A stretch of DNA of 64,000 nucleotides from NCBI RefSeq assembly GCF_000226095.1, contig NC_016474.1, positions 2,232,001 to 2,296,000 on the forward strand, read 5' to 3'. This document shows, piece after piece, positions 1 to 11,424 of this stretch; position 1 is the first letter of the stretch, and the number at the start of each line of letters is the position of its first letter. Both the position numbers and the translations under genes were made by a program. This DNA comes from Thermothelomyces thermophilus ATCC 42464 (taxonomy: Eukaryota > Ascomycota > Sordariomycetes > Sordariales > Chaetomiaceae). The notes under the pieces are model-generated. The model did not search any database, was not told where the DNA came from, and saw only the letters and a program-made list of their open reading frames with translations.

Positions 1-973
1 GACAACCGACACCTAAGGAATCGAAAGACCTAGACCTAATGTTCTATTCCTCTAGGAACAAATCGAATAGTATTGTAACGAAGTTTTTTGGCTTAACATG
101 GAACTATACAAATAGGATGGACGTTTGATTTGACTTGCCTACTAGAGCAATAGAATAAGGAACGAAATAAGGGAACTCCGATATATTATAGAAACCATTA
201 AAGGAGAACAGCCTACGATATACGATAGGCCTGATAGCTATGCTAAGTATCTTGATAGCTAATAACTTAGTAACGATATATAGAACCTAGAATACTAGTT
301 TATATAAGCAAACCGTAGAAAAGACGAGCGTATATAGGAAAGCTACTAGAAGAAATACTCTTATATCAGCACTAGAGTATCTACAGTCTACGTATAATAG
401 GAAGGATTCGGAAAAGAATTCCAATACCTCCTAGGCAACACTATACGACTATACCCTCGATACAAGGCATATATATAAGTGCCCTAGTTCTAGTGTATAG
501 TATACAAATGCCGATACCACTTCCGTAACAAATTCGAAAACAATCACTAGCCGACCCGACAAGGAAATGAGGACAGAAGCTTATACCCTGTGAAATAGGT
601 CTATAATGTAGGAAACAGAGCGGCCAAATTACTCTAGAAGATCAAAGCCTGCGATCTAGAAAGCATTACAATAGTTTTAAAACAAGCCTAGCCTAGGTAC
701 TACAGAATAGGATAAGACACGTAGGACTCGTGCTAGAGTAACGATTACCTCTATCACACGGATGAAAAGAAATCGCAAATTCGGGAGCTTTAGACGAAGC
801 TATAGTACGTATAACGGAAAGCAGAACAGACCTAATAGTAGGAAGCCGTAAGCACTTAATGGCTTATAGAAATGAGCACGATTAATGAAGCTGCTATTAG
901 CCGAACAACTAAAGAGGTTAGTACTGACCTAGGAAACGGGTTAGGGCCCTTTAAGAGGCCTAGAAACCATTAA
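1..973 (+). pseudogene. RIP-mutated gag of chromovirus copy 1 (5' part outside window)
   Basis: This is the C-terminal half of a Ty3/gypsy gag gene, homologous throughout to the back half of the intact gag at 55832-58093. The window opens inside the gene. The frame follows the intact copy to the TAA at 971-973 but is broken by many TAG/TAA codons at former Gln and Trp positions, the hallmark of RIP. The frameshift signal region (GGAAAC at 932-937, then a GC-rich stretch) is still recognisable before the stop. No function remains. Homology is seen directly by comparison with the other copies in this window; the cause of the mutations is inferred from their pattern. Confidence 0.85.
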
Positions 974-3900
974 CGCCCGCGTAGTAGCGAGTAGTAGCAC
1001 AGTATAGGAAGGACTAGCGCAAGAGACTACTATATCGAGACCTCCCGGCAGAAATATAGGAAATCGCCATAATCTTTAGACGATAGTAGCAAGATAAGTA
1101 ATTATAGATAACAGTATAGTAGAAACAGCACGAAATGCTCGTACTAGTAGATAGTAGAGCAGAGATAAATCTGATTTCGCCGACACTTGTAAATCAGCTA
1201 TAGATACCCTAGAGAATGAAGCGGAAGCATGGCATAGTCAAAGGGCTATTTCCGATGTAATAGGTATATAGGGAGACTAAACCGATCGACATCACTATGG
1301 TAGGGAAGACTATAGTAGTCGTATTTAGTATCGTAGACATAGGTAACGATAAAGATATAATATTAGGGTTACTATAGTATAAAGATTACAACCTAGATAT
1401 TAGCTAGAAGAATGGTAGCTACCTATAACCCTAAATAGAGTCATATTTGACTAGTAAGATAGGGAGCATACAAAGATCACAAGTAGACAATGCTTAAGGA
1501 AAGGCATATCCTATAGATCTACTACAAGAGACAGACAGTAGTAGGCAGACTACTACAGACTCTAGAAGAGGCAGCATAACGATATCGATATCGCGATAGG
1601 AGGAACGAGCTAAATCGCTGATAGCTATTCTCTCCGTTAACGAATGCGGAGCACTGTAATAGGAGTAGTAGGTTAAGATAGGAGAAATCGCTAGCATCGC
1701 TATGGACGGAACCAAGTTCATATACTACTAGAAAACCGAGAGACGAGACAAGACTAGGGAAGTACCGAAGGAATACAAAGGACACCTAGCATTCGAACCG
1801 AAACATCTAGAAAGACTACTAGAACACGGCCTATAGGATTATAAGATCAAGCTTAAGGAAGGAGTATGACTAAAGTTCTTTAAGATTTACTATACAAGCT
1901 AGATATAGAACGAAGAACTTAAGTAATATTTAGAGGAGAACCTTTAAAGAGGATATATCTACCTGTTGACATCGCTAATGGACTACCTAATCCTATTTAT
2001 ACCTAAGAAAGATAGAAAGCTATAGTTATATGTCGACTATTAGTAACTTAACAAATAGACCATAAAAAACCGATACCTATTACCGCTAATCTCACGGCTC
2101 CGAGATTAGTTAGTAAGAGCCTAATATTTTACATATCTTGACTTGCCATCAGCCTATAACTATATACGGATTAAAGAAGGTAATAAGTAGAAAACGGCCT
2201 TTAGGACACCCTATAGCTACTATAAGTACCTTGTTATGCCATTCGGACTTACAAACGCGCTAGCAACGTTCTAAGCCCTGATTAATCAAGCTATCCGACC
2301 CTTTCTCGACAAATTTACGGTATATTATCTTGACGACATACTTATCTTCTCTAAAACGATTAATAAACACCAGAAGTACATAAAAGCAATGCTAGACACA
2401 CTACATATATACAAGCTATTAGTTAACAAGGAAAAGAGCGAATTCCATGTTAGGAAAACGGTGTTTCTAGGATACGAGATATCCCTAGGACAAATCCGGA
2501 TAAAACCTTCAAAGGTTAAAGCTATCGAGAATTGGCCACGACCAACGTTAGTCATAGAAGTACAAAGCTTCATCGGATTTACAAACTTCTACCGGATGTT
2601 CATTAGGAACTTTGGAGCGATCATACGACCTTTATACGAACTTACCAGGAAGAACGCTAAATTCCAATAGGAAGAGTGACACGAGCAAGCATTTATATAG
2701 ATCTATAACGCCATTACTAAAGATCTAGTACTAGTACTACTAGACCCTAAGAAGCCATTCGAGGTAGAAACGGACACTTCAGACTACGCTATCGGAGGAC
2801 AATTAGGATAACTAGACGGACAAGGAAAGCTATATCCTATAGCCTTCTTTTCAAAGAAGCTCGATAGACTACGTCTTAATTATCTAATCTATAACAAGGA
2901 ACTACTTACGATTGTCGAAGCTTTTAAGGAATAGCAACTATACCTTAGTAGTACGATTGAACCGGTATAAGTATATATAGATTACAAGAATTTGCGATAC
3001 TTTATAATGACAAAGGAGCTTAATAGACAATAAATACGATAGGCAGAATTCCTTATAGAATTTAACTTTGAGATCTGCTACAAGAAGGGCAAAGAGAACG
3101 TATAAGCAGATATCTTAAGCTGATAAACGGACTATATAGAAGGACAAACGGAAATAATACTACTGTTATTTAAGGAACGAATAGACAGAATACTATATTA
3201 CGAAACGTAGACACCTGTAGAAGATAATCTACTTGACTCGTTCCTAGAATACTATATAATCTTTCGAGAAGAAAGGATTAACAAGACATAGTATCAAGTA
3301 GCACCCGGACTACTAGTACCTAATGGAGTGGAAGAAAGAGATAGAAAACTCTAATACCAAGGCAAAGCGTATATCCACGACAAAGATCAATAGCTACGGA
3401 TAATTCGAGAACTCTACAAGTCGAAACTCGGAGGATATAAAGGAGTTACGAAGACTATTACACAAGTTAAGAAACACTATAACTTTCTATAGTTAATGGT
3501 ACGAGTTAAGGAAGTTATATAGAACTACGACATCTGCAATCGAAGCAAAACGGCACGACATAAGCTATATAGGCTACTTTAGCCACTACTAATAGCTGAC
3601 AAACTATAGAGTTTAGTTATAATAGACTTTATTATAAAGCTACTAGAATCTAAGGACATAGCTATAGGAGTAACCTATAATAGTATTCTTACTATAGTAG
3701 ATCGCCTGACTAAGTGGGTATACTTCTTTCCCTATAAGGAGTCCTAGATAGCAGAATAGTTGGCAGACGTAATCTATCGGCAAGTTGCATCAGTGCATAC
3801 TTGGCCGCAAGAATAGATCACCAACAGAGATACCAAGTTCGTATCGAAGTTCTGGCAAGCGTTAATGCAACGATTAGGCGTCAATAGCAAGCTGTCAACG

Positions 3901-4722
3901 GCATACTACCTATAGACCGACGGACAAATGGAGCGACTAAACCAAGTTATCAAGTAGTATCTCCGTTCTTACGTTAACTACTAGTAAGATAACTAGGTCA
4001 TGCTATTGCCAATAGTATAACTCGCTTATAACACGATGCTAACGGAAACGACTAAAGTTATACCATTCTTCGTAAACTACGGATATAAAGCAGACCTTAG
4101 GTAAGGACTAGAGGTTATAGTGCCGAGAGCAGTAGTCAAAGTAGAACAAATGTATATACTATATAAAAAGCTTAAAAAGGAACTCGAGTTTGTCAAGACC
4201 AGAATAAAGAACTACTATAACAAATATAGGCTCGAGGGACCTTGCCTAGAGAGGGGAGACAAAGTCTACCTAATCGTATAGAACTTACGAACCAAACGAC
4301 CAAGCACGAAGCTAGACTTTAAGAAGGTCGGACCCTTTGTTATTAAAGAACGAATTTCGATATCTAACTACCGACTATCGTTACCGTCATCTATACGATT
4401 ACAGACAGATGTTTTTCATATTTCACTTCTCAAACTAGCACCAAAAAACGCTAAGGTTATCACATATATCGAAGCAGAAGACGAGGAAGAAGAATAGGAT
4501 ATCAAAGAAATTCTAGATTTACGTATTATCGATAGGAAACTATAGTACCTGGTTAAGTGGCTCGATTTCAGACTAGAAGATAACTTATAGGAACTAGTCA
4601 AGAATTTAAACTGCCCTAAGAAACTAGAACAGTTCTATTAGTAGAACCTAGATCAGCCAAAGGCAAATCTAGGACAGAACCGAAAATAGCGCCCTAGTTA
4701 ATAACGTCGACGCTACCGTTAA
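935..4722 (+). pseudogene. RIP-mutated pol of chromovirus copy 1
   Basis: Remnant of a full-length pol polyprotein gene (protease, reverse transcriptase, RNase H, integrase, chromodomain), collinear with the intact pol at 52083-55826. Recognisable pieces include the RT region at 2290-2680, where an open stretch keeps the sequence after the catalytic YLDD box, the integrase region near 3700-3960, and the chromodomain near 4490-4600. The terminal TAA (4720-4722) matches the intact stop. Tens of in-frame TAG/TAA codons make it non-coding. Its 3' end overlaps the antisense gene remnant on the other strand, as in the intact copy. Confidence 0.85.
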
Positions 4723-5220
4723 GCTATATAATGGCCCCCGATTCCTACTATTCTACCGCCTCTAATTCGTCTAGATTTAACAAACCCCGTGTAACTATAT
4801 CTGCCCCCTTCTCTACTAGGAACTCTCGTTATTTATAGACCTAAGTCAGACAGGCCAATGCCTCGGAAGCTTTATGTTAATATTCTCGTAACAAGGCTTC
4901 GGCCTCTTTCTCTTTAGCCTTTAAACGACATTGCTCGCGTATAATACGATCTACTACGTTATAATTAGAGATATGCTCTTACAAGGAAACAGGAACTTAC
5001 AAGAAGAAACTAGAACGCCGGAACTATCGTAAGCATGACCCCGACACACGTAAGCCTCGTAGCGACGAGATTTTTCAATCATCTTACACACTCGGTTATA
5101 CTCTGTGTAATAAGAATATACTATCACTACAAACCCGTAATTGGAAATAAACTAAGTTAAACGCTTACGACAAATAGATGCTAGGGATCTATATATATTA
5201 GACGGTATAACTAATAGTAC
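4598..5220 (-). pseudogene. RIP-mutated antisense zinc-cluster gene of copy 1
   Basis: Opposite-strand gene between pol and the 3' LTR, homologous to the two-exon gene at 51546-52207. On the minus strand the residues spanning about 5120 down to 5023 show the spacing C-x2-C-x6-C-x8-C-x2-C-x6-C. Five of the six Cys positions now read Tyr (TAT/TAC), as expected when RIP converts TGT/TGC; the third (next to the KMI motif) is still Cys. A coiled-coil-coding exon follows towards 4598, where TCA on the plus strand is the stop. The amino-terminal start is not clear and may lie further upstream. It belongs to a subfamily whose flanking residues differ from copy 7. Confidence 0.7.
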
Positions 5221-5337
5221 GAAGGGTAATAAGAGGCTAAGGAGAAAAACACGTACAAGGAACACAAGGGATGTTAGCGCTATTTGTGACGGCCTAAAGA
5301 GGGCTTTCAGGTTAAAAGCCTTAGAGGGAGGGCATCG

Positions 5338-5756
5338 TGTCACGGAAATATACATGTAGATACCGCTTAAGCCACTGGCACAAATAGGCTAATCAAGTCA
5401 AAGGAACAAAAGGACCAATTACAGCATAGGAAGCATAGTGATTACTACGCTTACCAGTGATCAGGGTGATCACTACCATGCGATCACTCACGATCACCGT
5501 GATCAGGAATGATCACTAGGATTATATATATATGTAGATAGTCACTCGTTATAGTGGACTCTGAGAGTTTACCAGTGGTAACAATCACAATCACAGTACT
5601 TATACCAAGCATTGCTAATTACTATAAGAGATAACTCTAAGTGTTGTTGTAAACCCTTTGGCTTTACCGAATCCCTTAGACGACCTGTACGCTTGTCCCG
5701 CTTTACCTACCTCCGTCTAGACCCTTTTAGAAGAAGTCTAAGTTGGGTTCGTCACA
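5338..5756 (+). repeat. 3' LTR of copy 1 (U3 type B)
   Basis: A 419-bp LTR that starts TGTCACGG and ends TTCGTCACA, directly preceded by the purine tract ending GAGGGAGGGCATCG. The right part (R-U5, from about 5545) matches the LTRs of all other copies, whereas the left part (U3) matches only copies 2 and 4. It carries a TATA run near 5523-5531. It is less mutated than the body. The matching 5' LTR lies left of the window, so no target-site duplication can be checked. Confidence 0.85.
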
Positions 5757-5829
5757 AGTCTGGCCCATTATACCTATCTATAAGTACGTTAATTAGGCCT
5801 ATTAAGGATTACCTTGCTTGTACCTACTA
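5757..5829. other. Short spacer, nothing recognised
   Basis: These 73 bases lie between the copy 1 LTR and the mutated coding remnant. I see no gene or structure in them. The first five bases (AGTCT) would be the target-site duplication of copy 1, whose partner is outside the window. Confidence 0.4.
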
Positions 5830-6600
5830 GGAGTGTTATAGCAATAAGGATATACTTATCTGTACCTATTATTAAATCTACCGCTACTATAAAAAGGCTA
5901 ATAGTGACTCTTTTAGGGCTAACCTGGCTATATATAGCCTTAAGAAGAAACTAGAGACTATATATAGGACATACTATATTACTAGCATAGTACTTACTAG
6001 TATACCTAAGCCTAAAGAGCTATTAATAGCTTATATCTATATACCTAAGGGAGATAGTAACGCTTTAGTCAATAGCTACCTATTTAAGCTTAGCTACCTA
6101 TATTATAACCTGCCTGGCTGCTAGGTTATATAGCCTACGCCTATATAAGTTATCACTACCTAGGGTATAGCTAAAGATAATAAGGCTGACAAGGACTTTG
6201 CTAAGCGCCGGTAACTAGCTACCAAGGCCGACCTTCTTAGGCTAGCTTAGACTATAGTTTAAAGGCAGGATAAGGCTACTAATAGCATTACCAAGGCCTT
6301 TAACTAGATCAAGGAAGAGCTTAAGTAGCTATAGGAGACTTTAATAGCTATAAATGATAGCTATATAGCTACCCTTAACTAGAAGAAAGGTATAGATAAG
6401 AAGCTATAGTAGCTTAAAGGTATAGTTACCTAACTTAGTAAGTATACTATATTAACTATTATATTATAAAAGGCTCCTAGAATATAACTACCTATAGCTT
6501 AGCTACCACTAACTACTATAAGGGCTAGCGCTCCTCCTAGCTTAATCGCCTACCTAGTTATATACCTATTACCTATAACTACTAGCTAGAAACAACTATA
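5830..6600 (+). pseudogene. Unidentified RIP-mutated coding remnant, coiled-coil rich
   Basis: A single plus-strand frame can be followed for about 770 bases without an apparent indel; its stops are nearly all TAG/TAA at likely former Gln/Trp codons. The conceptual product is Lys-, Leu-, Ala- and Gln-rich. Its second half has heptad-like runs (such as IKEELKxLxETLIAIND) suggesting a long coiled coil, followed by a Pro/Ser/Thr-containing tail. I do not recognise the family; a gag-like or LINE ORF1-like protein is possible. The frame is cut off exactly by the LTR of copy 2 at 6601, so copy 2 probably inserted into it. The continuation is not found on the far side of copies 2/3. Confidence 0.45.
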
Positions 6601-7021
6601 TATGACAAACCCAACTTAGACTTCTTCTAAAAGGGTTCAGACGAAGGTAGATTAAGTGGGACAAGTAGGCAGGTCGTCTAAGGGATTCGGTGAAGCCAAA
6701 AGGTTTATAACAACACTAGAGTTATCTCTCACAGTAATTAGCAATGCTTAGTATAAGTACTGTAATTATAAGGGTTGCTATCACTGGTAAACTCTTAGAG
6801 TCTACCGTAACGAGTGACTATCTATATATATATATAATCCTAGTAATCATTCCTAATTATAGTAATCGTAAGTGATTGTATAGTAGTGATTACCTTGATT
6901 ACTAGTAAGCGTAGTAATTACTATGCTTCCTATATTATAATTGGTCCTTTCGTTCCTTTGACTTGATTAGCCTATTCGTGCTAGTAGCTTAGGCAGCATC
7001 TATATATATATTTCTGTAATA
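6601..7021 (-). repeat. 3' LTR of copy 2 (U3 type B)
   Basis: A 421-bp LTR in reverse orientation. It starts TATGACAAACCC (mutated TGTGACGAACCC) and ends at 7021, followed by the reverse of the polypurine tract (CGATGCCCTCCCTCC). Its U3 matches copy 1. RIP changes are denser than in the copy 1 LTR. It marks the left edge of copy 2; the five bases outside are CTATA. Confidence 0.85.
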
Positions 7022-7169
7022 CGATGCCCTCCCTCCGAGGCTTTCGACCCGAAAGCCCTCTTTAGGTCGTCTTAAATAGCGCTAACATCCCTTACGTTCC
7101 TTGTACGTGTTTTTCTCCTTAGCCCCTTATTACCCTTTGTACTGTCAATTATACCGTCTGACGCGCGTA

Positions 7170-7761
7170 GATCCCTAATATCTATTTGTCGTAAGCGTTT
7201 AGCTTAGTTTATTTCCGATTATAGGTTTGTAATGATAGCGTGTTCTCATTATATAGAGTATAACCAAGTGTGTAAAATGATTAAAAAATCTCGTCGTTAC
7301 AAGGCTTACATACGTTAGGGTCGTACTTACGATGGTTCTAGCGTTCTAGTTTCTTCTTATAAGTTCCCGTTTCCTTATAAGAACACGTCTCTAATCGTAA
7401 TGTAGTAGATTATATTATACACAAGTAACGTCGTTTAAAGGCTAAAGAGAAAGAGGCCGAAGCCTTGTTATAAGAATATTAATATAAAGCTTCTAAGGCG
7501 TTAGCCTATCTAACTTAGGTCTATAAATAACGAGAGTTCCTAGTAGAGAAGGGGGCAGATATAGTTATATAGGGTTTATCGAATCTAGACGAATTAGAGG
7601 CAGTAGAATAGTAAGAATTAGGGGCTGTTATATAACTTAATAGTGACGTTAATATTATTAACTAGGGCGCTATTTTCGGTTCTGTCTTAGGTTTGCCTTT
7701 AGCTAATCTAGGTTCTGCTAATAGAACTGTTTTAGTTTCTTAGGGCAGTTCAAATTCTTAA
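7170..7761 (+). pseudogene. RIP-mutated antisense zinc-cluster gene of copy 2
   Basis: Plus-strand remnant of the antisense gene. The cysteine cluster lies at 7241-7330 with exact C-x2-C-x6-C-x8-C-x2-C-x6-C spacing (four of six Cys codons now Tyr). An intron corresponding to that of copy 7 is visible at 7359-7405: the donor GT is mutated to AT inside TATAAGT, and the acceptor TAG is intact. The second exon encodes the same coiled-coil protein, ending with TAA at 7759-7761. The intron is shorter (47 bp) than in copy 7 and lacks the poly-T run. Several TAG/TAA codons break both exons. Confidence 0.75.
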
Positions 7762-10700
7762 TAGGTTCCCATAAGTTGTCTTCTAGTCCGAAATTAAGCT
7801 ATTTGACTAGGTACTATAGTTCTCTATTGATAGTATAAGAATCTAGAATTTCTTCGACGTCCTATTCTTCTTCCTTATCTTCTACTTTAATATATATAAT
7901 AATCTTAGCGTTTTTCGGTGCTAGTTCGAGAAGCGAAATATAAAAAACATCTGTCTATAGTCGTATAGATAATGGTAACAATAGTCGGTAGTTAGATGTC
8001 GAAATTCGTTCTTTGATAACGAAGGGTCTAACCTTCTTAAAGTCTAGCTTTGTGCTTAGTCGTTTAGTTTATAAGTTTCGTACGATTAGGTAGACTTTAT
8101 CTCTCCTCTCTAGGCAAGGTCTTTTGAGCCTGTATTTGTCGTAGTAGTTCTTTATTCTAGTCTTGATAAACTTGAGTTCCTTTTTGAGCTTTTTATATAG
8201 TATGTACATTTGTTCCGCTTTGACTGCTGCTCTTGGCACTATAACCTTTAGTCCTTGCCTAAGGTCTGCTTTATATCTATAGTTCGCGAAGGATAGTATG
8301 ACTTTAGTTATTTCTATTAGCGTTATATTATAAGCGAGTTATACTATTAGTAATAGTATAACCTAGTTATCTTACTAGTAGTTAACGTAAGAACGGAGAT
8401 ACTACTCGATAACCTAGTTTAGTCGCTCCATTTATCTATTAGTCTATAGGTAATATGCTATTAATATCTTGCTATTAATGTCTAATCGTTATATTAACGC
8501 TTGCTAGAACTTCGATGCGAACTTAGTATCTCTGTCGGTAATCTATTCTTACGGCTAAGTATATACTAATGTAACTTGCTAGTAGATTATATCTACTAAC
8601 TATTCCGCTATCTAGGACTCCTTATAGGGAAAGAAGTATGCCTACTTAGTTAGGTAATCTACTATAGTAAGAATATTATCGTAGATTACTTCTATAGCTA
8701 TATCCTTAGATTCTAGTAGCTTTATAATGAAGTCTATTGTGACTAAACTCTATAGTTTGTTAGCTATTAGCAGTAGCTAAAGTAGCCTATACGGCTTATA
8801 TTGTACCGTTTTGCTTCGGTTATAGATGTCGTAGTTTTATATAACTTCCTTAACTCGTACCGTTAACTATAGAAAGTTATAATGTTTCCTAACTTGTGTA
8901 ATAGTCTTCGTAACTCCTTTGTGTCCTCCGAGTCTCGACTCGTAGAGTTCTCAAATCATTCGTAGCTATTGATCCCTATCGTAGATATATACTTTGCCTC
9001 GGTACTAGAGTTTCTTATCTCTTTCTTCTACTTCGTTAGGTACTAGTGGTCCGGGTGCTGCTTAATATTATACCTCGTTAATCCTTTCTTCCCGAAAGAT
9101 TATATAACACTCTAGGAACAAATCAAGTAGATTATCTTCTATAGGTGTCTATGTTTTATAATATAGCGTTCCGTCTATTTATTCCTTGAATAATAGTAGT
9201 ATTGTTTCTGTTTATCCTTTTATATAATCTGTTTGTTAGCTTAAGATATCTGCTTGTATATTCTCTTTACCCTTCTTATAGCAGATCTCGAAGTTAAATT
9301 CTATAAGGAATTCTACCTATCATATTTGTTATCTATTAAGCTCCTTTATTATTATAAAGTATCGTAAGTTCTTATAATCTATATATACTTATATTAGTTT
9401 AATTATACTGCTAAGGTATAGTTGCTATTCCTTAAAAGCTTTGATAATTGTAAGTAGTTCCTTGTCGTAGATCGGATAATTGAGACATAGTCTATCGAGC
9501 TTCTTTGAAAAGAAGGCTATAAGATATAGCTTTCCTTGTCCGTCTCGTTATCCTAATTATCCTCTAATAGCATAGTCTAAAGCGTCTGTTTCTACCTTAA
9601 ATAGCTTCTTAGGATCTAGTAATACTAGTACTAGATCTTTAGTAATAGTATTATAGATCTATATAAATACTTACTTATGCTACTCTTTCTATTAGAATTT
9701 AGCGTTCTTCCTAGTAAGTTCGTATAAAGGTCGTACGATTGCTCTAAAGTTCCTAATGAACATTTAGTAGAAGTTTATAAATCTAATAAAGCTTTATACT
9801 TCTATAACTAACGTTAATTATAGCTAATTATTGATAGCTTTAACCTTTAAAGGTTCTATCCGAATTTGTTCTAGGGATATCTCGTATCCTAAAAACACTA
9901 TTTTCCTAATATAGAATTCGCTCTTTTCCTTGTTAACTAATAGTTTATATATATATAGCGCGTCTAATATTACTTTTACATACTTCTAGTGTTTGTCTAT
10001 TGTCTTAGAGAAGATAAGTATATTGTCGAGATAATATACCGTAAATTTATCGAGAAAGGGTCAGATTACTTGATCAATTAGGGCTTAGAACGTTGCCAGC
10101 ACATTTATAAGTCCGAATGGTATGACAAGGTACTTGTAGTAGCTATAGGGTATCCTAAAGGCCGTTTTCTACTTATCGCTTTCTTTGATCTATATATAGT
10201 TATAGGCCGATGGCAAGTCAAGACGCGTGAAATATTAGGCTCCTGCTAACTAATCTTGGAGCCGTGAGATTAGCGGTAACAGGTATCGGTTTTTCACGGT
10301 CTATTCGTTAAGTTACCAATAGTTAACATATAACTATAGCTTTCTGTCTTTCTTAGGTATAAATAGGATTAGGTAGCCTACTAGTAATATCGATAGGTAG
10401 ATATATCCTCTTTAAAGGTTTTCCTCTAAATATCGCTTAAGTTCTTTATTCTAAGTCTAGCTTATATAATAGATCTTAAAGAACTTTAGTTATATTTCTT
10501 CCTTAAGCTTAATCTTGTAATCCTATAGGCTATATTCTAGTAGTCCTTCTAGATGCTTTGGTTCGAATGCTAGGTGTCCTTTGTATTCTTTCGGTACTCC
10601 CTTAGTCTTGTCTCGTCTCTCGGTTTTCTAATAGTATACGAACTTGGTTCTGTCTATAGCGATGCTAGCAATTTCTCCTATCTTAACCTACTACTCCTAT

Positions 10701-11424
10701 TACAGTGCTCTATATTTATCAACGGAGAGAATAGCCATCGGCGGTTTAGCTCGTTCTTCCTATCGTGATATCGATATTATTATACTGCCTTTTTTAGAGT
10801 CTGTAGTAGTCTATCTACTACTATCTATCTCTTATAGTAGATCCGTAGGATATACCTTCCCCTAAGCATCGTCTGCTCGCGATCCTTATACGCTCCCTAT
10901 CTTGCTAGTCAAATATAACTCCGTTTAGGGTTATAGGTAGCTACTATTCTTCTAGCTAATATCTAGGTCGTAATCTTTTTACTATAGTAACCTTAATATT
11001 ATATCTTTATCATTACCTATGTCTATAATACTAAATATAACCATTATAGTCTTTCCTACTATAGTGATATTAATCGGTTTAGTCTCCTTATATACCTATT
11101 ATATCGGAAATGGCCCTTTGACTATATTATACTTTCGCTTCATTTTCTAGGGTATCTATAGCTAATTTATGAGCGTTAGCGAAATCAGGTTTATCTCTGC
11201 TTTACTATCTATTAGTATAAGTATTTCGTGCTGTTTCTATTATGCTATTATCTATAGTCGCTTGTCTTGCCGCTATCGTCTAAAGATTATAGCGATTTCC
11301 TATGTTTCTGCTAAGAGGTCTTAATATAGTGGTCTCTTATGCTAGTTCCTCTTATACTACGCTATTACTTGCTGCTATATAGGTGTTAATGGTTTCTAGG
11401 CCCCTTAAAGGGCCCTGACCTGTT
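7637..11424 (-). pseudogene. RIP-mutated pol of copy 2
   Basis: Full-length pol remnant, collinear with the intact pol (52083-55826) from the frameshift site (GTTTCCT on the plus strand at 11421-11427) to the stop near 7637. Landmarks are the YLDD-region homologue near 10035, the integrase near 8300-8700 and the chromodomain near 7850-7900. Nearly all Trp and many Gln codons are stops. The short open frames left on the plus strand here (for example 10574-10865) are antisense shadows, not genes. Confidence 0.85.

Noticed and set aside
5459-5515. CRISPR-like array
   Set aside because: Repeats are only 5-8 bases with 4-9 base spacing inside an LTR of a fungal element; this is a motif cluster, not a CRISPR.
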